NCBI GenBank assembly: GCA_016703945.1
Contig: JADJBC010000010.1
Location: 11,708 to 75,707 of the forward strand
Origin: Candidatus Aalborgicola danicus
GTDB taxonomy: Bacteria; Pseudomonadota; Gammaproteobacteria; Burkholderiales; Burkholderiaceae_C
Direction: 5' to 3'
DNA length: 64,000 bases
Position 1 is the stretch's first letter. Every line of letters starts with the position of its first letter. Position numbers and translations under genes: made by a program. Shown here in pieces: positions 1 to 9,251 of this stretch. The notes under the pieces are model-generated. The model was not told where the DNA came from and did not search any database. It was given only the letters and a program-made list of their open reading frames with translations.

Positions 1-1
1 C

Positions 2-3000
2 TCCACCGCCCTGTACCCCGAGTGGCCCATGGCGGTCATGCCTCACGTGAAGGAACAGGTGGCACGCCAATTGGCAGTGGCGCTGTTGTCCCTGCCGAGG
101 GACGGCGACGCTGCCAAGGCTGCTGGCATTGGCGGGTTCTCCATTGCCTCGGACTACGCCCCGGTCGAGACCATGTTGCGCCGACTGGGCGTGCCGCCCT
201 TTGATTCGGCCCGCGAAACCACGTTGGCTGATCTCTGGCGACGCCACACCGACTGGATCATCGCTTTGCTGGGCCTGTCCTTTCTGGCGTCTGGCGGTCT
301 TGGGGCCTGGTTGATGATCCAGAACGCCAGGGTACGGCGAAGCCAGAGCCAGTACCAGGCACAAAGCCAACGCGTGTCCGAAATCATTTGGGGCACCAAC
401 ATCGGCACCTGGGAGTGGAACGTCAGCAACGGTGAAGTGGTTCTCAACGAACGCTGGGCCGAGATCATGGGCTACACACTGGCCGAGTTGTCGCCGATCA
501 ACATCCACACCTGGATGCAGCGCGCCCACCCGGATGACCTCAAGCTGTCGGGCGAAATGGTCGAACGCTGCTTCCGCAAGGAGATTGAAAATTACAAATG
601 CGAAATCCGCATGCGGCACAAAAATGGCAACTGGGTCTGGGCACTGAACCGTGGCCGTGTGGTGGAGTGGGATGCGAGCGGCCACCCGCTGCGCATGTCG
701 GGCACGCTGGCTGACATCACCGAACGGAAAAATACCGAGCTGGGTTTGCGTGCCAGCGAAAAACGATTCCGTGATTTGTTTGAAAACTCGCCCGACCCTT
801 GCTGGCTCATCATCGGCAACCAGTTTGTGGATTGCAACCTCGCGGCTTTGAAGATTCTGGGATACCAGGAGCGTGACGAGATCCTGTTGCACCCGTCGCG
901 CCTCTCACCCGAGTTTCAGCCCGATGGTCAGACCTCGCTGGACAAAGCCGACGACATGATGCGCCTGGCGCGCGAACGTGGCATGCACCGGTTCGAATGG
1001 CAGCACCAGCGTGCCGACGGCAGCGCGTTTCCGGTCGAAGTGACACTGGCCCGCCTGGCGCTGATGGATGGAGACGTGTTGTATTGCGTGTGGCGTGACA
1101 TCACCGAACGCCAGCGCGCCGAACAGCGCCAGCAGCACCACAACCGCGTGCTGGCGATGCTGGCCGAGAAGGCGCCCCTGGCGACGTTGCTGGAAGCCAT
1201 CGCCCAAGACGTGCAGGCGATCAGCCCCGGCACACACTGCAGCATCGTGCTGCTGGAGGAAGCTGGGCGCCCGTCGCGCACCGGTGCTGCAACCGCCCCG
1301 GCGAACGGTTGGTCGCAGCACATTGTTTCGCCCCAGGGTCGCTTGCTTGGCACATTGAGCCTTTACCGCGACCAGCCTGGGAACCCAACCGAACAGGACC
1401 TGCAACTACTGGAAGACGAAACCCGTCTGGCTGCCGTGGTGATCGAAAAAACCGCCAGCGAGTCCCGTCTGCAGTTGGCTGCCAGTGTGTTCACCCATGC
1501 CCGCGAAGGCATCATGATTGCCGACTCCAACGGCAGCATCATCGAGGTCAATGAAACCTTCACACATATCACCGGCTACAACCGCGCCGAAGTCGTTGGG
1601 CAAAACCCGCGCATCTTGCGTTCGGGTCGACAGACCCCGGAGTTTTACGCGCAAATGTGGAAAGCCCTGAACGAGCGCGACCACTGGTCGGGAGAAATCT
1701 GGAACCGGCGCAAAAGCGGCGAAGTGTATGCCGAGGCACTGACCATCAGCAGCGTGCGCGACGCGGCTGGCCAGATCAACAACTACGTAGCCCTGTTTAC
1801 CGACATCACCGCCATCAAGGAACACCAAAGCCAACTGGAGCACTTTGCCCATTTCGATGCGCTGACCGGCCTGCCCAACCGTGTGTTGTTGGCCGACCGC
1901 CTGCAACAAGCCATTTTGCAAAGCCAGCGCCGCGACCAGTCGCTGGCCGTCCTGTACCTGGACCTTGACGGCTTCAAAGCCGTGAACGACCAACACAGCC
2001 ACGGCGTGGGCGATGAACTGCTGATTGCACTGTCACAGCGCATGAAGGCCGCCCTGCGCGACGGCGACACGCTGGCCCGTATAGGCGGCGACGAATTTGT
2101 GGCCGTATTGGTCGACTTGGCGCAAACCCAGGACTGCGACGCGGTCTTGCGCCGACTGTTGCAAGCCGCTGCGGAACCCGTGTCGATTGGAAACACCGTG
2201 ATCCAGGTATCGGCCAGCATTGGCGTCACGCAGTACCCGCAAGACGCGGCAGATGCTGACCAGTTGATGCGCCACGCCGATCAGGCCATGTACATCGCCA
2301 AGCTGGCCGGTAAAAATCGCTTTCACCACTTTGATGTGGCCCACGATGCCGCCATCAAGACCCGGCGTGAAGACCTGGACCACATTCGCCGCGCGCTGGA
2401 ACAGGACGAATTTGTCCTGTATTACCAACCCAAGGTCAATATGAAGACCGGTGAGGTTGTGGGTGCTGAAGCGCTCATCCGCTGGCAACACCCCGAGCGC
2501 GGCTTGCTGTCACCGGCGGCCTTTCTTCCGGTCATCGAGAACCACCCCATCAGTGTAGAACTGGGCGAATGGGTCATCAGCACCGCGCTGACCCAGATGG
2601 GGGCCTGGTTCTCAGCCGGCCTGGACTTTCCGGTCAGTGTCAATATTGGGGTTCGCCAGCTGCAGCAAGAAAACTTTGTCAGCCGCCTGACGACTTTGCT
2701 GCAGGCCCACCCCGATGTGCCACCGTTGAGACTGGAACTGGAGGTGCTGGAGACCAGCGCCATGGAAGACATTGGCCATGTGTCGGGCGTCATGCATGCT
2801 TGTCGCGCCTTGGGTGTGGGTTTTGCGCTGGACGACTTTGGCACTGGATATTCGTCCCTGTCCTACCTCAAACACCTGCCGGCCGAACGGCTCAAAATCG
2901 ACCAGAGCTTTGTGCGCGACATGCTGGACGATCCGGATGACCTGGCGATTGTGGAGAGCGTGATCGGCCTGGCCACCGCGTTTCGGCGCAGTGTCATCGC

Positions 3001-3520
3001 CGAGGGCGTGGAGACCGCCGCACATGGCGAACTGCTCCTGACTTTGGGTTGCGAATTGGCGCAGGGTTATGGCATTGCACGGCCCATGCCGGCCCACGCA
3101 TTGCCGTTGTGGGTGCAAGCTTGGCGACCCGATGCCAGTTGGACAGCCTGGCGCGAACGCTCACTAAGCCGAGGCGACAAAGCCGTGGTGTTTGTCGAAG
3201 TCGGCCACCGCCACTGGTTGCGCTGCTTGGAAGCCTTTGTGCAGGGCGAACGCCCGGCTCCACCGGCCCTTGATGCCAGCGATTGCCACTTCGGCCGCTG
3301 GCAGGTTGCTGAGGGCCTGGCCGTGTATGGCAAAAACCCCGCATTTCAACGTCTGATCGACTTGCACGAGGAGATTCACCGGCATGCGCAACATGTGGTG
3401 CACCTCACACACAGTGGTCAGGGGAACCAAGCGCGCGCCGAGCTGCCGGCGTTGCGCCGCTCACTGAGCGAACTTGCAGACATGTTGCGGGATTTGGTGC
3501 GACTCGAAGCCCACTGGTAG
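2..3520 (+). CDS. PhnD-PAS-GAF-PAS-GGDEF-EAL-CZB cyclic-di-GMP signalling protein (5' truncated by window edge)
   Basis: The reading frame is open from base 2, so the protein begins before the window. Counting from the ATG at 29, residues 1-60 resemble the end of a periplasmic phosphonate-binding-like (PhnD) sensor domain (YPEW, then 'GGFSIASDYAPVETMLRRL'). A membrane segment follows at about 73-97, then two PAS domains (about 108-233 and 238-362), a GAF domain (about 372-480), a third PAS (about 487-612), a GGDEF domain with an intact GGDEF motif near residue 686, and an EAL domain with an intact EAL near 813. The last ~110 residues look like a CZB zinc-binding domain (HRHW...C, CHFGRW, HEEIHRH). 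By family, GGDEF makes and EAL degrades cyclic-di-GMP. Both motifs are intact, so the net activity cannot be told. It is probably an inner-membrane sensor of a periplasmic ligand, with zinc or redox input at the C terminus. Confidence 0.9.
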   Translation, partial: STALYPEWPMAVMPHVKEQVARQLAVALLSLPRDGDAAKAAGIGGFSIASDYAPVETMLRRLGVPPFDSARETTLADLWRRHTDWIIALLGLSFLASGGLGAWLMIQNARVRRSQSQYQAQSQRVSEIIWGTNIGTWEWNVSNGEVVLNERWAEIMGYTLAELSPINIHTWMQRAHPDDLKLSGEMVERCFRKEIENYKCEIRMRHKNGNWVWALNRGRVVEWDASGHPLRMSGTLADITERKNTELGLRASEKRFRDLFENSPDPCWLIIGNQFVDCNLAALKILGYQERDEILLHPSRLSPEFQPDGQTSLDKADDMMRLARERGMHRFEWQHQRADGSAFPVEVTLARLALMDGDVLYCVWRDITERQRAEQRQQHHNRVLAMLAEKAPLATLLEAIAQDVQAISPGTHCSIVLLEEAGRPSRTGAATAPANGWSQHIVSPQGRLLGTLSLYRDQPGNPTEQDLQLLEDETRLAAVVIEKTASESRLQLAASVFTHAREGIMIADSNGSIIEVNETFTHITGYNRAEVVGQNPRILRSGRQTPEFYAQMWKALNERDHWSGEIWNRRKSGEVYAEALTISSVRDAAGQINNYVALFTDITAIKEHQSQLEHFAHFDALTGLPNRVLLADRLQQAILQSQRRDQSLAVLYLDLDGFKAVNDQHSHGVGDELLIALSQRMKAALRDGDTLARIGGDEFVAVLVDLAQTQDCDAVLRRLLQAAAEPVSIGNTVIQVSASIGVTQYPQDAADADQLMRHADQAMYIAKLAGKNRFHHFDVAHDAAIKTRREDLDHIRRALEQDEFVLYYQPKVNMKTGEVVGAEALIRWQHPERGLLSPAAFLPVIENHPISVELGEWVISTALTQMGAWFSAGLDFPVSVNIGVRQLQQENFVSRLTTLLQAHPDVPPLRLELEVLETSAMEDIGHVSGVMHACRALGVGFALDDFGTGYSSLSYLKHLPAERLKIDQSFVRDMLDDPDDLAIVESVIGLATAFRRSVIAEGVETAAHGELLLTLGCELAQGYGIARPMPAHALPLWVQAWRPDASWTAWRERSLSRGDKAVVFVEVGHRHWLRCLEAFVQGERPAPPALDASDCHFGRWQVAEGLAVYGKNPAFQRLIDLHEEIHRHAQHVVHLTHSGQGNQARAELPALRRSLSELADMLRDLVRLEAHW

Positions 3521-3581
3521 GCACGCCAGCGCAGCGGCGCCATAATGGACTCTTGTGCTTCAGTAGCAAGGAGTCCGCGCC

Positions 3582-6500
3582 ATGGCCGCAGCCAACTTCA
3601 CCAATGCCCAGGTTTTCAACCAACTCAGTTCAGGCCAGGCGTGGAGTGGCGCCACCATCACTTATTCCTTCCCGACCGGCACCACCGGCCTGACCATCAC
3701 CGATGGCGAGGGCAACTCCTTCCGGGCGGCCAGTGCGGCGCAGCAGGCGTTTTTCTCGCTGGCCATCATGACCTGGGACGACCTGATCGAGCGAACCATG
3801 TCGTTGACGACATCGACCTCGTCCAACATTGAGTTCGCCTACACCACCACCGGCATTGACTACGCGCACGCCTACTTTCCGACTGGGGGCACGGTCTGGT
3901 TCAACGCGGCGGAGTCCACACTGGCCACCGCCGCCGTGGGCAGTTATGGCTTCCAGACCACCATCCATGAGATCGGCCACGCCCTGGGGCTCAACCACAT
4001 GGGCGACTACAACGGGGCCGGGGCGTTTACGCCCTCGTCGTACCAGGACTCGGTGGTGCTGTCGATCATGTCCTACTTCGGGCCCAGTGCTCCGCTGCGC
4101 TCCAGCGACGTGGCCAGCGCCGACTGGCGCGGCAGCGACAACAAGGACTATGGCCCGCAAACGCCGATGCTCAACGATGTGATGGTGATCCAGCAGATCT
4201 ACGGCACCAGCACCACCACCCGACTGGGCGACACCATCTATGGTTTTAGCAGCAATATCACCGGCACAGCGGCCAGCATTTACGACTTTTCAGTCAACAA
4301 AAATCCCATCCTGACGATTTTTGACTCGGGTGGCAGCGACACACTGAATCTCAGCGGCTGGTCCTCGCGCTCGGAGATTCACCTCGAATCGGGCGTGTTT
4401 TCGTCAGCCAACGACATGACCAACAATATTGTCATTGCCTACAGCGCCGTCATTGAGAACGCGGTGACGGGCTCCGGCAATGACACGCTGACCGGCAACG
4501 CCGTGGGCAACCGGTTGGACGGCGGCTCCGGCAACGATGTATTGTCGGGCTTGGACGGTGACGACACATTGACCGGCGGCTTGGGCAATGACCAGGTCGA
4601 TGGTGGCGCTGGCACCGACACTGCCGTGTTGGCGGGTGCACTGTCGAGCTACACCTTCACCTACGACTCCTTGGCCGACCTGTACACCGTAAGCGGCGCA
4701 TCCTCGGGCACCGACACGTTCACCAAGATCGAGTTTTTCCAGTTCAGCGATGTGTTGCGGGCGGCCAGCCAACTGATTTCAGGTGACCTCACCGCCCCTA
4801 GCCTGACCAGCAGCAACCCGGCGGACAACGCCACCGCCGTGGCCGTGGGCGCCAATCTGGTGCTGACCTTCAGCGAAGCCGTGGCGGCAGGTACGGGCAA
4901 CATCGAAATCCACAACAGCGATGGCAGCGTGCTCACCCGCATAGACGTGAGCGACAGCACCCAGGTCAGCGTGTCGGGCGCCACGGTCACCGTCAACCCC
5001 AGCGCCAATCTGGCCGCAGGCAGCAGCTACTACATCACCATGGCCAGTGGCGTGGTGAAAGACCTGGCGGGCAATGCCTATGCCGGCATCAGCAGCACCA
5101 CCACCTACAACTTCAGCACGGCCGCCGCCATCACCGGCGACACCACGGCGCCCTTGCTGTCGGGGAGTACCCCGGCGGACAACGCTACCGGCATCGCCGC
5201 CAGCGCCAACCTGGTCTTGACGTTCAGCGAAGCGGTGCAGGCCGGTACCGGCAATGTTGTCATCTTCAACAGCGATGGCAGCGTGGCACGCACCATTGCC
5301 ATCACCGACACCACCCAGGTCAGCATTTCGGGAACAGCCGTTACCGTCAACCCCGCCACCGACCTGACCAGCGGCAGCGCCTACTACGTCAACCTGGGCA
5401 GCGGCGTCATCAAAGACCTGGCCGGCAATGCCTTTGCCGGCATCAGCAGCACCACCGCACTGAACTTCAGCACTGCCAGCGCCACCGTGGCGGACGACTT
5501 CCCGTGGAACACCAGCACCACCGGCAGCGTCGCTGTCAATGGCTCGGCCAGCAGCGGCAGCATTGAAGTTGCCAGCGATGGCGACTTGCTCAAGGTGACG
5601 CTGACGGCCGGTACCAGCTATGTGTTCAACCTGACCCGCACCACGGGCGGCCTGACGAACCCCTATTTGTATTTGTACAGCCCGAGTGTGACGCTGCTGG
5701 CAGAAGACAATGACAGCGGCGGCAGCACCAACGCAAGCATCACCTACACCGCTACCGCCAGCGGCACCTACTACCTGGGAGCGGCTGATTTCAGCTCCGG
5801 CACGGGCGGCTACACCCTGTCGGCCCGCAGCGGCGACAGCACCGCGCCCACCTTGGCGAGCAGCAGCCCCGCCGACAACGCGACCGCCGTGGCGGTGGGT
5901 GCCAACATCGTTCTGACATTCAACGAGGCGGTGCAGGCCGGCAGCGGCAACATCGTCATTTACAACAGCAACGGCACGGTGGCGCGCAGCATTGCCGTAA
6001 CCGACAGCAGCCAGGTCAGCGTGTCCGGCTCCACGATCACCATCAACCCCAGCAGTGACCTTGCCAGCGGCACCAGCTATTACGTGAACCTTGCCAGCGG
6101 TGTGGTCAAAGACGCGGCAGGCAACGCCTATGCCGGCATCAGCAGCACCACCGCTCTGAACTTCACCACCGTCAGCACCACGGCCACTGACGACTACCCC
6201 CTTTCCACCAGCACCACCGGTGTGGTGGTGGTGAACGGGGCGGCAACCACCGGTGTGATTGACTTTGTGGACGATGGCGACCTGTTCCAGGTCAGTCTTG
6301 TCAAGGGCCAAAGCTACGTGTTCTCAGCCACCAGCGTCACTGGTGGCCTGCCTGACCCCTATTTGCAGTTGTACGACAAAACCGGATCACCATTGACCTT
6401 TGACGACGACAGTGGCGGCAACCTGAATGCCCAAATCGTCTACACCGCGCTGGAAACTGCGACCTATTTTCTGGCCGCCTACGATTCGGCATCCGGCCTG

Positions 6501-7562
6501 GGGCGTTACAGCCTGACGGCTACGGCCGCCACTGACGACTACGCGTGGGACACTGACACCAGCGGCGTCGTCACGGTTGGCGGCTCCGCCACCAGCGGCA
6601 CCATCAACGCGGCTGGCGACGCCGACCTGTTCAAGGTCACGCTGACGGCTGGCACCAGTTATGTGTTTGAGCTGGCACGCACCAGCGGAGGCCTGACCGA
6701 CCCCTACCTGTACCTCTACAGCCCCAGTTTGGCGGAGCTGAGTTATGACGACGACAGCGGCGGCAGCGGCGACGCGCGCATCAGCTTCACTGCAACGGCC
6801 AGCGGTACCTACTACCTGGGCGCCATGGATTTCAGCACCGGCACCGGGGCCTACACACTGTCAGGTCGCGCTGGCGCCGCGCCCTCCACCACGGTAGGCA
6901 CCAGCGGTGCAGACAGACTGGTGGGTACCAGCACTGCAGACACCATGACCGGCTGGGGTGGCAACGATTTTCTGATGGGCAATGGCGGCAACGACACCAT
7001 CGATGGTGGCTCCGGCATTGACCACGCCGCATTTGCCGGGAGCAGCAGCGAATATTCCATCACCCGCACCAGCAGCGGCCTCTTGGTTCACGACACCTTG
7101 GGCTTTGATGGCACCGACGCGTTGACCAGCATCGAGCGGTTGGAGTTCAGCGATATAGGCATCGCGCTGGACATGGGCATCACCGAGGCGGGCGGCAAAT
7201 CCGCGCTGCTGATCGGCGTGCTGCTCGGACCCGCAGCACTGAGCGACCTGACACTGGTGGGCCAGGTGCTGAATTTCTTTGACGACGGCACCTCACTGAG
7301 CCTGGCTGCCAGCCTGATGGTCAGTAGCGGCATCACCGCCAGCCTGGCCGGTGGTGCAGACAACAGCCACTTTGTGCAGTGGGTTTATCACAATATTGCC
7401 GGGGTGTTCCCTGACGCCAATACCGCCGCATCTCTGAAAAGCCTTCTGGACCAAGGCGTTTTCACCCAGGCCAGCATGCTGTCGGCCATTGCCGAGCTAC
7501 CGGTCAATCAGCTCAATGTGAACCTGGTGGGCCTGGCGCAAAACGGGATGGACTACTTCTAG
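3582..7562 (+). CDS. Serralysin-like zinc metalloprotease with RTX, Ig-like and PPC repeats
   Basis: A 1326-residue protein. The catalytic signature HEIGHALGLNH lies at residues 129-139, followed by a Met-turn (SIMSYF), which places it near the M10 serralysin/matrixin metalloproteases. The order after the protease is: an RTX block at about 295-345 (GGSGND / GGLGND type), Ig-like domains starting near 401 and 520, a pre-peptidase C-terminal (PPC) domain near 638, an Ig-like domain near 753, PPC domains near 870 and 985, a second short RTX block near 1106-1150, and a ~120-residue helical tail. There is no N-terminal signal peptide. RTX repeats without one point to type I secretion, but no ABC exporter or TolC gene is adjacent. 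The modules are near-duplicates of each other. Function inferred: secreted, calcium-stabilised protease or adhesin. The ATG follows an AAGGAG Shine-Dalgarno. Confidence 0.88.
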   Translation: MAAANFTNAQVFNQLSSGQAWSGATITYSFPTGTTGLTITDGEGNSFRAASAAQQAFFSLAIMTWDDLIERTMSLTTSTSSNIEFAYTTTGIDYAHAYFPTGGTVWFNAAESTLATAAVGSYGFQTTIHEIGHALGLNHMGDYNGAGAFTPSSYQDSVVLSIMSYFGPSAPLRSSDVASADWRGSDNKDYGPQTPMLNDVMVIQQIYGTSTTTRLGDTIYGFSSNITGTAASIYDFSVNKNPILTIFDSGGSDTLNLSGWSSRSEIHLESGVFSSANDMTNNIVIAYSAVIENAVTGSGNDTLTGNAVGNRLDGGSGNDVLSGLDGDDTLTGGLGNDQVDGGAGTDTAVLAGALSSYTFTYDSLADLYTVSGASSGTDTFTKIEFFQFSDVLRAASQLISGDLTAPSLTSSNPADNATAVAVGANLVLTFSEAVAAGTGNIEIHNSDGSVLTRIDVSDSTQVSVSGATVTVNPSANLAAGSSYYITMASGVVKDLAGNAYAGISSTTTYNFSTAAAITGDTTAPLLSGSTPADNATGIAASANLVLTFSEAVQAGTGNVVIFNSDGSVARTIAITDTTQVSISGTAVTVNPATDLTSGSAYYVNLGSGVIKDLAGNAFAGISSTTALNFSTASATVADDFPWNTSTTGSVAVNGSASSGSIEVASDGDLLKVTLTAGTSYVFNLTRTTGGLTNPYLYLYSPSVTLLAEDNDSGGSTNASITYTATASGTYYLGAADFSSGTGGYTLSARSGDSTAPTLASSSPADNATAVAVGANIVLTFNEAVQAGSGNIVIYNSNGTVARSIAVTDSSQVSVSGSTITINPSSDLASGTSYYVNLASGVVKDAAGNAYAGISSTTALNFTTVSTTATDDYPLSTSTTGVVVVNGAATTGVIDFVDDGDLFQVSLVKGQSYVFSATSVTGGLPDPYLQLYDKTGSPLTFDDDSGGNLNAQIVYTALETATYFLAAYDSASGLGRYSLTATAATDDYAWDTDTSGVVTVGGSATSGTINAAGDADLFKVTLTAGTSYVFELARTSGGLTDPYLYLYSPSLAELSYDDDSGGSGDARISFTATASGTYYLGAMDFSTGTGAYTLSGRAGAAPSTTVGTSGADRLVGTSTADTMTGWGGNDFLMGNGGNDTIDGGSGIDHAAFAGSSSEYSITRTSSGLLVHDTLGFDGTDALTSIERLEFSDIGIALDMGITEAGGKSALLIGVLLGPAALSDLTLVGQVLNFFDDGTSLSLAASLMVSSGITASLAGGADNSHFVQWVYHNIAGVFPDANTAASLKSLLDQGVFTQASMLSAIAELPVNQLNVNLVGLAQNGMDYF

Positions 7563-7574
7563 ACCCAGTATGCG

Positions 7575-8936
7575 TTACAGCACCTGCAGCACCCGGAACC
7601 GCCCCTGTGCCAGCATTTCTGCGTCGCTGGTACCGTAGCCAATGTAAATGGCCGTGCCTTCAATGAGGCGACTGTCGATTTGCTCAAAAATATCGATCAG
7701 GTAGTCCCGCGAGTCGACCACACCGGTCAGGTATTCGGGCAACGGGAAGCTCAGCCCCTGCCATTCCTTGCTGCGGTTGAGCACATAAATTCCAGACTGC
7801 GCCGAGCCATCCGGCAGGATAGCCACCACGTAAAGGTTGTAAGCGGTCGCTGTAGCCCGCGTTGCGGGGGTTGCCGTCGGAATGCGCACCCAGGCTGACA
7901 AGCCATAGTTGCTGCGCGGGCCGGTGGCTTCCACCTCCAGCTGCAGCGGCGTGGAGCTGACGGCCCTTTTTAATTGAACCTGAAACTCGGCCGTCGTGGT
8001 GATGCCGGCCTCGGCAAAACTGGCGCTGACCAACATCGAAGTGTCTTGCGTCAAATTACCCACCGTCAACAGCCCGTCAGCGCCAATCTGTGCTGAGCCA
8101 TGGTCAACCTGCCAGCTGGGCGCTACCACCTTGAGCGACTGGTCGGCATACACCCCCAGGGCGCGCATCGTAACGGTTTCGCCAGCAACCAAAACACCTG
8201 AGCTGCTGACAATTTTGAGACTGGTGAGTGTAGATGCCTGCGTGGTGGCGATCAGGTCCAGGCGCCCCACTGCCGTAATGCCGCCTTCGGTGTAGCTGGC
8301 CGAAATGTCCAGCGCGTATTGCCGGTCTATGGTGTTGAGCCTCAGAATGCCGCGCGCAAAGTCCACCGAAATGCCACCCGCCAGAATGACGGTGATGGCC
8401 TCGGAGGTGTCGGAATGCAGGGTCCAGCTGGTGGGCCTGACGCTTCGGTAGGACTGGTCATCGTAGTAGGCGACCACCCGCAGCCGCAATTGCGAACCCG
8501 ACTGCAGGCTGCGGCTGCCCAGCACCTCCACCCGGCTCAACCGCGCAGGCGCAACAGCCAAAAAAACGGTCTGGCTGGCGCTCAATGTGGCGCCCTGGTA
8601 GATCACCGTAGCAGTAATCACGACGGCAGAATCCACCGCCACCACGCCGGAGGCGATGACCCCCGAGCGGGATACCGTGGCCAATTTGGGATCTGAACTG
8701 CTCCACTGCGGCTTTACCGCGGTCAGGCTCCCATCGGCATTGCGCACGCTGGCCGACAGATCGGCAAAGGCATTGGCCTGCAGCACAACAGGCATCGCCA
8801 ACACCAGCGCCGATGCCGATGCCGATGCCAACGTAGCCGCGCCGACCGTGGATGTGGCGAGGCTGTGGCCCCTGGCGCTCAGCAGCGATGAGCCCGCCAG
8901 CAGGCGGGTCAGTACAGTGCGGCGCGCCAGCGGCAT
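7575..8936 (-). CDS. Secreted Ig-like (Big-type) repeat protein of unknown function
   Basis: 453 residues. The N terminus has an Arg/Leu-rich start and an Ala-rich hydrophobic stretch (about 1-55) that looks like an export signal, perhaps Tat-like (ARRTVLTRLLAG). Several ~85-residue segments have the pattern of bacterial Ig-like domains ('PQWSSSDPKLATVSRSGVIASG', then 'PTSWTLHSDTSEA', 'APSWQVDHGSAQIGADGLLTVG'). The last ~110 residues form a different domain of unknown family. It lies 18 nt downstream of the 59-aa gene, so the two are probably cotranscribed, and an AGGGG ribosome site precedes its ATG. It converges with the protease gene, 12 nt away. A similar C-terminal phrase (IYIGYG..DAEMLAQGRFR) occurs in the beta-propeller protein at 22405 (VYVGYG...ALADMLRNGRYR), so the two share a small domain. 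No enzymatic motif is seen. Confidence 0.75.
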   Translation of the reverse strand: MPLARRTVLTRLLAGSSLLSARGHSLATSTVGAATLASASASALVLAMPVVLQANAFADLSASVRNADGSLTAVKPQWSSSDPKLATVSRSGVIASGVVAVDSAVVITATVIYQGATLSASQTVFLAVAPARLSRVEVLGSRSLQSGSQLRLRVVAYYDDQSYRSVRPTSWTLHSDTSEAITVILAGGISVDFARGILRLNTIDRQYALDISASYTEGGITAVGRLDLIATTQASTLTSLKIVSSSGVLVAGETVTMRALGVYADQSLKVVAPSWQVDHGSAQIGADGLLTVGNLTQDTSMLVSASFAEAGITTTAEFQVQLKRAVSSTPLQLEVEATGPRSNYGLSAWVRIPTATPATRATATAYNLYVVAILPDGSAQSGIYVLNRSKEWQGLSFPLPEYLTGVVDSRDYLIDIFEQIDSRLIEGTAIYIGYGTSDAEMLAQGRFRVLQVL

Positions 8937-8954
8937 GGTGTACCCCTGTTGCGA

Positions 8955-9134
8955 TTAGCCCAGCTTGACAGTGTCGCTGACCATGCCCTGCGGCAGCTTG
9001 GCGGCAGCCTCAGCCGCTTCGGTGGTCTTCTTGTGCAACTCTTCCATCAGGGCTTTGACGGCGGCGAGTTGTTCTGGAGTGCTATTGGCTGTGGGTGTTT
9101 GGTTGGCGGATGTTGGTGTATGGATGGTTGACAT
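8955..9134 (-). CDS. Small 59-aa hypothetical protein
   Basis: 59 residues. The first 20 are Thr/Ser/Pro/Asn-rich, followed by a probable amphipathic helix (about 21-48, with EELHKKTTEAAEAAAKL). There is no signal peptide, membrane segment or cysteine. The start at 9134 is chosen because AAAGG lies about 7 nt upstream, whereas the extra upstream residues of the longer frame lack a ribosome site. It is the first gene of a probable two-gene unit with the Ig-like secreted protein. I do not recognise the family, and a role with the downstream secreted protein is only suggested by position. Confidence 0.55.
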   Translation of the reverse strand: MSTIHTPTSANQTPTANSTPEQLAAVKALMEELHKKTTEAAEAAAKLPQGMVSDTVKLG

Positions 9135-9251
9135 GATGGGCCTTTGTGTGTTCGCCAATAAACCCCCATTATCAAGCGAGATGCGTGAACATGGGAAAAA
9201 CGGCGTCCAGCTGGACCCATACCCCAACAACTTGCATCAGTGGGTCGGCCG

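Noticed and set aside
905..1405. Long reverse-strand open frames inside the GGDEF-EAL gene
   Set aside because: Typical shadow frames of GC-rich coding DNA, with no ribosome sites and no domain similarity.
4469..4620. Short GGC-rich repeats suggesting a CRISPR-like array
   Set aside because: They encode RTX nonapeptides (GGxGxDxxx) in frame.
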